A stretch of 64,000 bases of DNA from assembly GCA_902702965.1 (NCBI GenBank), contig CACRXP010000388.1:551095-615094 (forward strand), given 5' to 3'. Position 1 is the stretch's first letter, and every line of letters starts with the position of its first letter. The notes beneath the pieces were generated by a model that did not search any database, was not told where the DNA came from, and was given only the letters and a program-made list of their open reading frames with translations. A program made the translations under genes and the position numbers. This document shows, piece by piece, positions 31,870 to 43,775 of this stretch. The stretch is from Spirometra erinaceieuropaei (taxonomy: Eukaryota > Platyhelminthes > Cestoda > Diphyllobothriidea > Diphyllobothriidae).

Positions 31870-32178
31870 TCACGATGGCGTGACTGTGTACACCCTTGGC
31901 TGGAAATTGGGTCTCGCCCCTTGGCCGCGGGAACGGAGCGCGTCATAGCAGGGGGGTATTTCAACGTGCCTGTTGATAGAGTTGGTGCCAGACACCCAGG
32001 CCTCTAACAGTTCACGTCCTGTCTTATTGCTGGCCCGCGCCACTATCCGCATGCTCGCAAAGTTGAATTCGTGGCCTTCCTCCAGGGTGTGTGTGGCGAT
32101 CTGAGACAACGGGTCGCCTCTCCGGACCGCGCGTTTGTGCTCCGTTATTCGTGAGCTAGGCGAGGGCAGTCCCGACAT
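31870..32178 (-). pseudogene. Penelope GIY-YIG endonuclease C-terminal part (left arm)
   Basis: Frame of 102 codons, out of phase with the RT frame. It contains RITEHKRAVRRGD, a H-x-F-x-F helix region and NSINRHVEIPP, the usual C-terminal part of the Penelope endonuclease. The catalytic Y-V-G-E-T-G-R core between C-R-D-C-P and R-I-T-E-H is deleted. Confidence 0.75.
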
Positions 32179-32893
32179 GGGATCTGATAGTCGACGCCCG
32201 ATTGTTCACCCACGTCTAGGCGATCCTTCACTTGCATGATTTTGCTGCGCATGGTCGCTGTCGGACGGTGAGCGATACCCACGCCGAGCTCTCCAGCAAT
32301 ACGTTCCATCGCTTCGGATACGTTCTTTATATATGGCAGAGGGTGCCAGAGTTTTGGCGGCTCTCCTCCGTTTTTTCGCCGTGGGCGCCTGCGGAGGCAG
32401 CGGCTGACGAAGCTGTTCGGGTATCCATTCCTTGCCAGTTGGTCCCGAAGATGCCGAAGTTCTCGTACTCGTCCCTCTGGTTCACTGCAGTGCGTTTTTA
32501 CCCTCTGGAAGAGTGTCCTAACACAGCTGCGTTTATGAGCCATTGGGTGGTTACTGTGGTAGTTGAGAATCTGAGTCGTGTTAGTCGCCTTTCTGTACAC
32601 CGTGGTGTTGAGTTCGCCGTTGGGTGTGCGTGTGATGCGAACGTCAAGGAAAGGCAGCTGTTCGGTATGCTCTTCTTCCCTTGTGAACTGAATGTCTGGG
32701 AAGATGCCGTTGAGCAGGTCTTGGAAGTCGGCCAGTCTGCTCCTTTCAATTATGACGAACGTGTCGTCCACGTACCGGCGCCAAAATGCAGGTTCATAGT
32801 GGTCGAAGGCGACTTTTTCCAGTTCCTGCAGGACTAGTTCTGCAACCAGGCTGGATATTGGCGAACCCATCGGCGTTCCTTTGATCTGCTCGT
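32145..32893 (-). CDS. Penelope-like reverse transcriptase (partial) and start of GIY-YIG domain
   Basis: 241 codons on the minus strand, open upstream to the head-to-head junction at ~32895. It starts in the RT palm (KGTPMGSPISSLVAELVLQ), has the catalytic RRYVDDTFVI box ~30 residues later, then the thumb. It ends with SGVDYQIPCRDCP, the beginning of the GIY-YIG endonuclease. The N-terminal half of the RT is missing. The endonuclease frame resumes at 31870-32178 (SRITEHKRAVRRGD ... SINRHVEIPP) after a small deletion that removes the YVGETGR-type core, so the nuclease is broken. Confidence 0.8.
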
Positions 32894-32942
32894 ATGATCG
32901 CCTAGACGTTGGTGAACAATCGGGCGTCGACTATCAGATCCC

Positions 32943-33251
32943 ATGTCGGGACTGCCCTCGCCTAGCTCACGAATAACGGAGCACAAACGCGCGGTCCGGA
33001 GAGGCGACCCGTTGTCTCAGATCGCCACACACACCCTGGAGGAAGGCCACGAATTCAACTTTGCGAGCATGCGGATAGTGGCGCGGGCCAGCAATAAGAC
33101 AGGACGTGAACTGTTAGAGGCCTGGGTGTCTGGCACCAACTCTATCAACAGGCACGTTGAAATACCCCCCTGCTATGACGCGCTCCGTTCCCGCGGCCAA
33201 GGGGCGAGACCCAATTTCCAGCCAAGGGTGTACACAGTCACGCCATCGTGA
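32943..33251 (+). pseudogene. Penelope GIY-YIG endonuclease C-terminal part (inverted right arm)
   Basis: Encodes exactly the same 102 residues as 31870-32178 and carries the identical deletion of the GIY-YIG core. Both arms therefore derive from one copy rather than from independent insertions. Confidence 0.75.
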
Positions 33252-33457
33252 GACGGCGTGGGACGCAACTTATCGAGAATACCACCCGCTGCATTCAATT
33301 CTCTCCCCCCCCTTCATGGCGTGACTACAAAAACCGCTCATTTGATGTTGCCTTCTCACAGTCTCTGACGATGGCCTCCTGTACGAGACCGAAAGCTCAG
33401 ACTAATAAACCCACTGTCCCAGAGATCGGATCTTCATCTTCTTTATAAAATAGTTTC

Positions 33458-34066
33458 GTCTCCCCTCGGCATTAGTTGGAATAGCTTCCGTCTGTACTTG
33501 AGAAATTTCTACATGGCATCAACATCGATATGCCGATTAATGCATGCACGGTAGTCTGTCTTTTCCTCCCAAACGTTGGAGGGGACGTAAGGACATCTTG
33601 CATCTATCCATCGGGCTGCAACGGTGTTAAAATACCCAACTTCCATTCCTTAATCCACACTTGGACAGTCATCACTGTCGTCTGTGCTTTCTTGTGATTC
33701 CCATGTGGGTACTCATATTGTGCCCGGATGCCCACATCATAGACACGCCTCCCCCTTCCATACAGCGCTGATGTAGAGCTAAAACAGCTCCTTTGAAACA
33801 GTTTGTTCGAGGACTAGTCAATTCTCTTGCTAAAGGTAAGTAAGTTAATCCAGTTTAGAACCAGGACTGTGTGCAGTAAAAAAGCCATGAGGGATGCTTC
33901 TTTTCCGATAAGCATTTACAACAGGACCTCCCACCAAACACACTGTCTTAGACCGCGGAAGAACCCGGAAGCATAAGTCAAGACCTGTCACTGTTTTCAG
34001 ACAGGATAAAGGACTCGCAGTGGGACCAATCCTACCTCTCGACCTCCTCTCACTATTCTCTGTCTG
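33458..34066. other. Intergenic, no gene seen
   Basis: No supported coding region or repeat. Confidence 0.35.
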
Positions 34067-34756
34067 ATGCATTTTAACCTATCGCGACGCAGCGACGTTC
34101 ATGGTGGCAGTCTTATCTGCCGTTATGACTACCAGTCCGTCACGGAGGGCTGGTGTGTGATGTGGGACCTGCAAAACCTCCGCTGGGTTGGATTGCATAT
34201 ATTCGGGCTGGTTGGGACGCAGTGGTTGCGAACACAGTCTCCCATTTTTCTTTTCGTGGGTTTAACCGAAGGCCTGGGTGCAGGCGGCATTTTCTTTGTG
34301 CCCTCCCTCCCCCTCTCCAGCAATCTTCGACTGAATGGTCTCCAACCGATCGGAACTGGCGCCGCTAGCACTGATTTCCTCACCAACAGCGACCTTGCTA
34401 ACCACACTGACCTCTATTCGCACACTTCGCCCAGTTTGACCTTGCCTGGCAGCCTGGGTGTCAGAAACGGCGGTGTTGTCTGTAGTGGAAGTAGTGGTTC
34501 CTCTTCCGATCCTCGCCACTTCTTCGTGGATCTCATCTACCCGCCCTTCACCACCGTGAGTGGTAACAGTAACGGTGGTAGTGGCGGCGGCGGCGGCAGC
34601 GGCGGTAGCGGTGATGATGACGGTAATAACAACTCTGGCAACTTCGGGATCGTCTTCTCCGTCTCTCGTACGTCGACTGCAAACTTCCCTTATGACCCTG
34701 CATTCCACTCCTTTTCCCTAAGTCTCGGTTTGAAGTCCTTAATTCCCCTCTTTTAG
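34067..34756. other. Overlapping open frames of uncertain meaning; GGC/GCC-rich core
   Basis: A 229-codon frame on the plus strand (34067-34756; Gly/Ser-rich, with a run of Gly at ~34573-34610) overlaps a 148-codon frame on the minus strand (34262-34708; begins in an Ala/Thr-rich run, then charged, e.g. DEIHEEVARIGR). The long openness on both strands comes partly from the low-complexity GGC tract. I recognise neither product. The minus-strand frame has the more protein-like composition. No neighbouring exon with splice signals was found. Confidence 0.25.
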
Positions 34757-35479
34757 TGTTTTTTTTTCATCCTCTTTATCTTTATCTCAGTTCTTAATCG
34801 ATGCCTCAAGCCTCTTATATGCATATATAAACGCACATTTCCATTTCATTCCTCTCACTCTTGCCCGCTCTGCAGTTTGTCAACTTCCCAACCCTTCCCT
34901 CCCGACATTTCCAATGCTACCTCATCGTGTTCACTACGCAAATTAATTGTACGTGACGAATGCGGTCAGAAGACCTCACCGTTGCCACTGCCGTTCTGCA
35001 ACCGTTTGTGCCAGCACCTGTCTTGTGGGTTAACTATTGTCGAAGGCTGAGCTGAAGACGGCAGGGGACACTGAAAAGCAGCAGTTGTTTTTAACTTACC
35101 GAGTTCTCTGTCCCGCCAGTCAAATCGGTGAAGACCCTTTCTAGCTTCTTACGCTCCATTCCTAAAAGATGTAGCCTGATGACCAGACACTATTAGAGTC
35201 AAAGTTTTGCAGTGCTGCTGATGATGTTGGTGGTGGTGGGGGTGCGCTGATCTGTTTGCCGTGTACGTTTTATTTCTACTTAATAATTTGCTTGTCCGCT
35301 GCCTGTTTCGACAACGTGTCTGCTGTTTTTCTCCACTCCTCGTCTTTGTCGCATTTCGGCGGTTGTCCGTTTCCGGTCCCCATCACTGCAGGGTAAAGTC
35401 ATTTGTCTCTGCGAGACAAATCTGATTAATGTACGTGTATTGCAATGCTGGGAAAATCTGCACTGACTGTTCTTGCCCG
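34757..35479. other. Intergenic, no gene seen
   Basis: No supported coding region. A (TGG)n-like stretch lies near 35222-35245. Confidence 0.35.
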
Positions 35480-38010
35480 GTAGACGAAGATCGCATGACA
35501 GTTCGACCCCCGTTGCCGACAATGTCCACCGTGTGCCCCACAGCAGGGTGGGAGCAGGAAAATAACTTACAGCTGAGTTAGTTTATAGTGATAGTAGACT
35601 TGCGTTGAATCCATCGTACTTTCTCCTTCCCAACCTGGGTCCAATGTCAGAGCGACAGAGCTAAGAAGACTGGAGGCGGAAGAGGGCGCAGGTGGCTGGC
35701 ACGGTGTAGACCCGCACCTAGACGTACCACCACATCCCCTGGCCCACGGTGTATATTGACCAGGATGTTACACAACAGGAGGAGATGGATGGGCTCGGAT
35801 CCCGCTAGGTGAGATGGTCATAGAGGTCACGTTAAGAAGGAGACGTTTCAGCTTGAGTCGTAGTCCGCCAGTTGGCCACGTCGTCATTGGACAACCTTTG
35901 AAGCCACGGCGCATAGCGCACCGGGATATTATCTGGCTCGGATCACAGATGCGGCGGAGTAGCCACGCACTTTCCGCTTGAGAGGCGTCAATTACGTGCT
36001 TGCGTTGTGTGGTGCTGGGCGTGGTCCTGTGTGTTGTAGGCACAGGTAAAGGGAATTATGGTGGTATGGTATAGCCGGCGATGTTCTAACACAGGTCTTT
36101 ATGGGGGCGCATGTGGCCTAATAGACCCACACGGTGAGTGAATATGCGAGGACAGTGCGGAAGATTGAGACGATGACGTATGTCTGGGCCCCAGGTACAA
36201 GTTCGCAATCCTTTCTGCGGTGAGTCCGCAAGTGACCGACCGAACCGACGCGCGAGGCAATGTGATCAAGCTTCGCTGGGGGAGGTTGGTTCGATTGTCG
36301 TTGTGATGCTGCTCAACAGGAAGTTGATTGGCCTGGAGATAGGCTGGGTAGTGGATGTGCACAGTGCGTTATGTGTCGATACGCTGTGAATTGCTTCATT
36401 ATGGGTACGTTTTGACCAAATAGACCCGTGCGATGTATGAATGCAAGTAAACAGTGTAGGCAGATGCGGTTAGTCTGGTGGGTCACTTCGTCTTCGATTT
36501 TAACTCAGTGAGAGAGTGTCCTGGTTAAGTAGGCAAAGTTGTCCACGGTTTTAAGTTCGATGCCGTTGACGTGGATACAAGAGCACTGTCTGCGGCATTG
36601 GGTAGCAATTGGCGCATGACTGCCGTTTTGACCGTGTTGATGGTGAGTCCGAAGTTGTCGCAGCCGGGTTCAGAGAGGTCCGTGCTCCGTTGCATAGTAG
36701 CGTCTGTCAGGGCGTTAAGCATGCAATGGTCAGCGAAAAGCAGATCATGGACGGTGGTCGTGTAGAGGCGCGTCGGGTCCCTATGCGCCAGCTGTTGAGA
36801 AGATGCCCGTGTGTACTGTGCACAATGCGGATCCCGGGGCACCCATTGCGGTAAGCGTTCATCAGCATGGTAGAAATCATTAGAATGAACATGGTGGGGG
36901 TGGGGAGTACGCATCCCTGCTTCACTCCGTTGGTTACTGCGAATGCTTCTGGGACGGCCCGGTTGTCTATGGCATGAGCCATCATCTTGTAGTGGAGCTG
37001 CCACACCATATGCGTGAGTCGCTGAGGACAGCGGAATTTCTCATGATTCTCTACAGATCGCCGAGATTCATTGTGTCGAAGGCTTTCGTCAAGTCCACGA
37101 AGATAGTGTAGAGGTAGGTCCGCGCTTCCTCGCCATTCTTTTGGACCTGGCGGGCAGCGAAGTTGATGTTGAAGATTTAGTGGTGGCATCGGAGTCCACA
37201 CTGCCTTTCGTTAGAAGTCCTCGTGAAACATGGCCGTTTGGACGGTTAAGGAGGATGTGAACGAATATCTTCATGCTGGTGTTGAGAAGCGAGATCCCCT
37301 GTGGTTTCACAGAGTTGCTGGTTTCCTTCCAACTGATAGAGATGAACGACTGCCGCATGCCTAAAGTCCACAAGCGACTTCTCCTCGAAGCCACATCTCC
37401 TTGAACAACGTTGTGAGTTGATCCATCAGCCGGGAGGTGCCGTGCTTGTAGACTTTTGCCGGAATCGCGTCGGATTCCAGTGCTTTCTCGCTGAAGAGTT
37501 GGTGCACGCTTAAACTGTTTCTGGGGTAGAAAGCGGCAGATCCAGATTGTTCTTCGTGCTCGGCCCAGTGTTTCAGAATCTGATTTCTCTAATTGTATCG
37601 TTGTGCTATCGGAACTGAGTAGCGGCGCGGCGTATCGTAGACCGCCCTGTGTGATGCGAAGAAGTTCAAGGTTTCATTGTAGTCGATATACTTTTCAATT
37701 TCCTTGGCCTTACGATATATGCAGGCGTCCAGCCCCTCCGACCATCGTTGTTGCACACGACAATGGTGGCGAAAGTTCTCCTTGTTGACGTCAGTCCGAA
37801 GGTTCCTGTAAGCATTGCGCAGCCTGTGCTTTTCGCCGAGTAGTAGACTGATAACTCTGTCGTTGTTGTCGAACCAGCCCTGTTCCTGACTACGTGCGCG
37901 TCTGCGGACACCAGGGCAGTCGAGCCAATAGTGTTCCACAGTTGGTCCCTTTGAGTACCCGCGGATACGTTGTCCGGGGCCGGCATTTCTTCCAGGTGCT
38001 GCGGTGATTG
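35480..38010 (-). pseudogene. Zinc-finger RTE element, long decayed minus-strand copy
   Basis: Reading leftwards: linker upstream of the RT with Q-G-W-F-D-N-N-D-R-V-I and N-F-F-A-S-H-R-A-V-Y (37589-37990). RT segments follow: V-H-L-Y ... G-N-Q-Q-L (~37340), D-L-T-K-A-F-D-T-M-N (~37090), FAVTNGVKQGCVLPTPTMF (~36930) and VHDLLFADHCMLNALTDATM (~36745), where the second catalytic Asp is replaced by His. After a gap come ruined C2H2 fingers (L-H-C-L-L-A-F-I-H-R-T-G-L-F-G-Q at ~36440; VGSVGHLRTHRRKDCELVPG at ~36230). The 3' part 35480-35930 is a minus-strand copy of the dispersed ~450-bp repeat, as also seen downstream of the plus-strand copy at 20790, suggesting that this repeat belongs to the element's 3' region. 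Endonuclease absent; many stops. Confidence 0.8.
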
Positions 38011-40079
38011 ACTGCTGAAATGTAAGCGATGAGTAGGCTAATTCAACAAAACAGAATTTAACTTATTTGGTAATCTCTTCCCTTGTGGCCTACTGCAAGA
38101 TGTCATATGGTACCTCGTCTTGCAGATGACGAGGAGGTGGTAGGTTGAGCCATCGGCCTAACAGTTTGCCCTGGTCACCAGCACGTCCTGTCGATCTCAC
38201 CTCCGGACAAGAACGTATTTTGGTAACTTCCAGTGCCGCGATCATGGTCGTATCTTCGTCTTTTTCCGCGCTGACAGTCTGTATGTAGATAAACTGTTCC
38301 GAGAATTTTCTAACCCCTTAATCGCGAGGAGGTAAGCAGTGCTGTCTCAATATAGGGTTGAGCATACATCTCAAAGGGCCGTCAGACTGCACTGTGTCGC
38401 GGTTTGATTTAATGGGAGAGCGGCCCGAGTTGGACTGGGCCGCATGTACTTCTCTCCACTGGGCTTTTGGAAGTGTCGGAGAGAAGAGTAGAACGGACGG
38501 GAGTGGAAATGGATGGGAAAATTCAAGTAAATTTTGGTTTGGTGGAACGCAAAATTTGATTCCTCACATCTGGTTTAGCCCGCCGGTTGAGGCGTTAAGC
38601 AGGGTGTGGCCGCTAGAAAGGGCCTAATTTCGGCAAACCACAAGTTAGAGTTGGGCGCCAAATAATGGACGCTGGACACTCGCATCCGCGGATTCTGTCA
38701 CTTCCCCACAACAACCATTTTTGTCTTCTGAAATGAGTCGTCTCCAGATGGACAACGAGAATGGGACAATGGATTGACCTAGGACGTCCTGAACACACAT
38801 GATGCAGTTGTTTATAGTGCGGTTCTTAAGTTTCCTCTGGTTGCGTTCCAAGCATACGGATAATCTGCTAAACGAGAATTTGCGGAGCAAAATCCCTCTG
38901 GCATCCAGGACTATCTCGTCGAGTCATGGGTCACTTTCGTCCGTGCGTACTCGTCAAACCCGGAGGTCATCCTGGGTCGCGACACTTGCTTGACAATTTT
39001 GTTATCATGCATTAATAAGCTAGGAGTTTTCTTGTTAATGCTTCAAATGGCGAAAGATGCATATTTGTAATAGTGACGCATTCTACACTTGGAAACGACG
39101 TCAACTCGCAGCATCTTGAGGCATAGACCATCCATTAGCGTCTGCGGAGCTGGTATCAGGTGATAACTGCGCTTTCTCAATGTTATTATTAGAATACCTT
39201 GGCGCACTCTTATTCTGAGCAGTCCTGTCGAGGTGTGCCATGTTTCTCGAAGTTGAACAGGGTGTCTGCTGGCCTCATCTTTGTTTCTCGGATGCAAATT
39301 GCTGCTGCTGCCACAACTTTTATATCGAAAACAATTTAAATACCCCCACTTCTAACACATGTTGTGATCACAGCCCTACTCGTAGGTAAGACCTCGAAGC
39401 AATCATCAGGGCGGCGAGTGGTGAGACCGCTGATTTCTTCCTGCATTTCATTCGACCGCATCCCAGGGGCGACACCTAATCATCCAGCAGCAGAGGTCAG
39501 TCTTTAAGTCCGAATAATAGCGGAATGCTCTAGGCGCTAAGCAGACGGGCAGCATGCGCAGGTGAACAAAATCTCACTTGCCTCCGGGATCCCTTTCAAT
39601 ATGTACTGCACAAATTGATGTGGAGAATTCTTTACCAAAAGTATTTCAAGGGAATCATTTCGATGGACTTTCGCAATTGCAACCTCCTTAGTCTTTTTTA
39701 CTGACGCTTTACGTGCTTGGCAGCGCATAGGCTGTGTGACTGAGGTTCTCGTGGATTAAACACCGAAAGCGAGTAAAGTTGCCCCGGCAGACCGCTGACC
39801 TGACGCCATCGCTTTGCATCGCAGGAGAGTGGACGGCCCTAATGTTTTTTAAAATTGTTTCCCAAGTTTATGTCAAATTCTCCTCTGCTTGGTGGTAAGT
39901 TCCACTGAAATTGATACGGGTTTAGTGTAGCCAGAATTTTGCACCCACCGGTGCAGGCCCATTGTCCTCTTCCTGCTGATTGTTCGACCGAATTAAAAAC
40001 AGTCGAAGGCGATGATCTTTAAACAACGCTGCATGCTCTCTTCCTTTGTGGTGCTTAGTGCGAACCCATTTGCAAAAAA
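38011..40079. other. Intergenic, no gene seen
   Basis: No supported coding region on either strand and no repeat recognised. Confidence 0.35.
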
Positions 40080-40460
40080 TAGGTCATGAGTCTCGGCCTA
40101 GGATTCCTCCAAAGATGCTTTCAGACGATGGATGTTGAACAGTTTTCCGACGTCCTGTAATTGATGTGTATCTGTTGTCGCTCATCGCGGTAGATACCAT
40201 CAACATGGTAGAGGAGACTGGGTTAAATACTACTGGAACGAGTACGCAAACCTTCTGAACGCCGTTTGTCATTGTGGATGCTTCGGAGATTGTCCTGTTG
40301 CCCACTGCGAGAGTAATCATCACGCCGTGAAACTGTCTTACTATTCGTGTAAATTGCCCGGAAATCAGAATTTTTGCCTTATTCCTAGAGTCCATTTCAA
40401 TTTACTGTGTCGAATGCATTCGTCAGATTTGTGACAGTCCGTGACTTCTTGCTCTCCGTC
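40080..40460 (-). pseudogene. RTE-type RT fragment
   Basis: On the minus strand: an L-T-N-A-F-D-T-V-N catalytic segment (~40430), followed after a frame change by FTRIVRQFHGVMI and TNGVQKVCVL-V-P (normally NGVKQGCVLAP). Same family as the 35480-38010 copy; ~120 codons remain. Confidence 0.65.
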
Positions 40461-41009
40461 ACTTTTTCATGCGGCCCTTCTGTCCGAACCACGCTCCTTG
40501 TCGATTCGCTGTTGGGAGCGCGAATAGTTTGTCTCAATCGAGAATCGAGCCGGCCCTTATCAGCAGCTTCACTGTCGTAGCCTTGCTGTCTCTATCCATC
40601 ATGTATACTGAATTAAATACCCGCGTGTTCGCTTACTGCGTTGGTGTCCGTGTTTGGTGATGCTCCTGAGACGATATTTTTCGCGCTTATTGCGTTTTGC
40701 TCTTCGTTTTTTGGACTCTGACACGGACAAATTTCTTCTGGTCACCAAGGTTCTGCTGCACGGGCGTCCCGAAGTCAGAAAGCCCGTTTTTCTTTGGTTT
40801 TTTTGTTTTAGATATATGCTCACACACCAGAAGGTTCATCATCTTGCCTCGCAATCTTCGCGGTAATTGCGCTCTTGCCACGATTTGCTGGCCGTTTGCT
40901 GGAAACGTACATAGAGCGGGCTCAGATTCTAGACGCGAAGGACATCTCATTCCACATATCACCTAAAGAAGCGCTGGCGTGGTCGTACTATTATAGTTAA
41001 ATTCCTGAT

Positions 41010-41390
41010 ACTCCGTAAACATAGGGATGAGAGAAATGGTATATTTTCGATTTCGAGGTTATAATGAATTCTTCGGATTTGATTGAGGAATTAAAATGAG
41101 TACTTAAAATTTAGCGAGCGAAAATAGATACTATAAGTTTTACAAAATGCATGAAGTTTATCCAGAAGTTTCTCAGCGGTCTGCAGATTTCGAAGGACCT
41201 GAATAACTTCAGGTCATAGAGGATTTGAACAATTGTTTTCCTAGGCTGCAGATAACCGCGAGTCGGCTGATAAGTCGGTTGAACTGTACTGAAAATCAAA
41301 TTGTGCTTGACTCGGATTCCTGACAAATTTCGACACCTAAAAGAAATCTTAAAATGCACAAAGTATTTCTGTACGTAAGTTTCAATGCCA
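41010..41390 (-). repeat. Left arm of a ~380-bp inverted repeat
   Basis: Reverse-complemented, it aligns with 43395-43775: acgtacagaa, ttaagtgca/caagcaca, gtccaactga-type, ccaatcgctcaaa/caattgttcaaa, ggttattcaagtcc, tttcgctcattgagtt and ttataacatcgaa landmarks are in the same order. The arms flank the gypsy pol remnant. Confidence 0.6.
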
Positions 41391-41459
41391 ATATTGGAAA
41401 GAATAACTGCGACGTTGTAGCCAAACCAGTGAAGTCAAAGATTGAGGACATATTAATCC

Positions 41460-43180
41460 CGTTGTGCTCGGTCGAGCTTTCTTGCCCATATTTAGAGTCA
41501 TGACTCAACCACACGACTTGTTCGCCACATCCTGTCCACTGCCTCTCCCGTGTTTTTTCGGCTCCGCCGTCTCCGGCCTGCACGTCTTACAGTCGCCAAG
41601 ACCGAGTTCGAGCACAAGCTTTTGATGGGCATCATTCATTTATCTGAAAGTCCATGGTCCTCACTCCTTCTAATGGTCCCTAAGACCGCCATTGGTGACT
41701 GGCGCCCCTGCAACGATTACAGAGCCCTAAACCACGTGACCGCACCGGACCGCTACCCTGTCCTGAATCTTTAGGATTTCGTCAGCATCCTATTTTGCAT
41801 ATCTGTGTTTTCCAAGATCAACCTGGTCTGCGCCTACCACCAAATGCCTTTCGCACAGAATGACGTTTTGAAGACTACCTTTATCACTCCTTTTGGCCTT
41901 TTTGAGTTCCTGAGCAGACCGCTTGGACTCCTCAACGTCTCTCGGAACTCCTAGATGTTCGTAGGCAGAGTGCTTTGCGGCCTACCACCTGTCTACGCAT
42001 ATATCAATGACCTGTTGATTGCTAACTCAACCGTCGCGAATATGTGGATCGTCTTTCAACGTGGTTTGATCGCGTTATTATCAACCCCTCCAAGTGCGTC
42101 TTCGGTTTCCCCTCCCCAGAATTCCTCCGGCATCTGGTCTTCTCCAACAGCATCCATCCTCTTCCATTGAACATCGCGGCTATACGCGATTTCCCGCCTC
42201 CCTCTTCCGAACGTCCACAGCAGCGATTTCTAGACCTGGCGAATTTATAGCGCCGGTTTCCCCCGCACTGTGCCGACACCATTCTGCCGCTAGAGAGTCT
42301 CCCCTCGTGCTCGTGTTAACGGACAGCGAGTCCCTTCGCCTAGCTCTCAAGTCCGCTTCCGACAAGCTCAACACCCCGGAACTTCGTCAAATGGACCACA
42401 TTCCGCAATTTACTTTAGACATCCGTCACATCGACGGGCCACGCAATAAGGTGGATGGCGCATTCTCCAGGCCCTCCATCGCTCATCTTTAACTTTTACC
42501 TGGGATCGATCTTGCTGAAAGGGATGCCGAACAATGCTGTCTTGGCTCTTCCTGTGACGAAGACGGTGCCGAACCCCAACTTCAGGACCTGCCACTGAAT
42601 ACTGGAAACGGTGCCACACTCTGTGGTGTCTCCACCTCCTCCCACAGGCTTTTGTTCCGCCATCCCTCCGCCGCAAAGTCTTCTCCCCGCACAACCTATC
42701 CCACATTTTGATTAAATCTACCAACAAGCTGGTTTCCAACCGTTTCGTCTGACCTGGGATACGCAAGGTCCTGAGAGCATGGACACGAATCTGTTGGTCG
42801 TGCGCGGAGTAATGCCCAAATACAAAACAATGTTTCCATGAGCACCTTCCCCACTCCGGATGCATGGGTAAGTCATGTGCACCTGTATATCCCAGGCGTC
42901 CTGCATTTGTCCAAGGGCTGTTCCTATCACTTAACCTGTGTAGATCGACTCACCCGTTGGCTGGAAGCTATCACTCTGTCCGACGTAGTTGCTCCGACAG
43001 TCGCTAACGCATTTCTTTGGTTCCGTCTAGGCTACCCGTCTCAGAGTCTTATCCCGAGGAATACTTGTATGTATACTCTCATGTCTAAACCCGACGTGAA
43101 CATGTCCGCTGGCCACTGCAACCACCCTACGATGGCCCTCTCCGGGCTATATGTGGAAATCACGAGCGGTCTCTGACATT
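41460..43180 (+). pseudogene. Ty3/gypsy pol remnant (RT, RNase H, integrase)
   Basis: [22 protein letters not shown] (41552-), [16 protein letters not shown], then S-K-I-N-L-V and TPFGLFEF. The active site reads Y-I-N-D-L-L where Y-(V/I)-D-D is expected, so it is catalytically dead (42000-42020). RNase H: VLTDSESLRLALKSASDKLN followed by DIRHIDGPRNKVD (42310-42490). Integrase: LSKGCSYHLTCVDRLTRWLE (42910-42970). Stops and frameshifts throughout; no protease or gag recognised. The conserved C-terminal end of this kind of polyprotein reappears only at 47901, on the far side of the L2-like element. A weak similarity (tgtcgattcgctg at 40499 and 48061) may mark LTR remnants. Confidence 0.75.
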
Positions 43181-43394
43181 CTTCCGGACGGACCCTGTAG
43201 TCCAAATCCCTTGTCCCATTTGTCGACCCTGTATCCATCCCTCCCATATACTCCCTCTTTCCCAATGTCCGCTGCCCCCAGATAAAGACCTTTCATGAAC
43301 CCAACTGAGCACGACGGAATTATTCTGCGTTCCAACTGGGACAATTTCGAATTGGTTACCATTCTACATTTACGGTCTCTGACGTTGAACTTAA

Positions 43395-43775
43395 ACAGTA
43401 CGTACAGAATTGCTTTATGCATTTTTGGAATATTTTTTCACGCATCGAAATTCGCCGGGAACCTGGATTAAGTGCAGTTTGTTTATCATCACGGTCCAAC
43501 TGACAACGCAACTGGCTACGCAACCGATTAGCGGATATACAGCCTGGAAAACCAATCGCTCAAAATCCTTCAAGGTCTGCGGTTATTCAAGTCCCAGGAG
43601 GTCTGGAAAGGGCTAAGTCGCTTCTGATTAAATTCAACAAAATTTATCGGATTTTAAGCATTTTTTCGCTCATTGAGTTTTGAATACTCACTTAACTTCA
43701 TCATATATAAGCCGACGGATTCGTTATAACATCGAAAGCGAAATTATACCTATTATATCACGTCAAAGTTTATGG
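43395..43775 (+). repeat. Right arm of the ~380-bp inverted repeat
   Basis: Matches 41010-41390 in inverted orientation and ends at the ATG of the L2-like ORF1 (43772). It could therefore be the 5' UTR of that element, with the left arm an inverted scrap of another copy, or the terminal repeat of an unrelated foldback element. Confidence 0.55.

Larger units (their letters stand above)
31623..33457 (-). mobile_element. Penelope-like element with head-to-head inverted partial copy and 13-nt flanking repeat
   Basis: The minus-strand body (about 32895 down to 31674) is joined head-to-head to a plus-strand 3' fragment (32896-33444). The inverted arms 31674-32222 and 32896-33444 are nearly identical, with a 102-residue frame in both and no difference between them (31870-32178 minus, 32943-33251 plus). 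The outer flanks carry the same 13-nt sequence, ataaaatagtttc, at 31623-31635 and 33445-33457, consistent with a target-site duplication around the whole composite. Penelope-like elements are known for inverted or tandem partial copies (pseudo-LTRs). About 38 bp of unmatched sequence lies between the left flank repeat and the left arm. Confidence 0.75.

Noticed and set aside
32232..32837. 201-codon plus-strand frame
   Set aside because: It is the antisense shadow of the Penelope RT on the minus strand, which has the conserved YVDDTF box.
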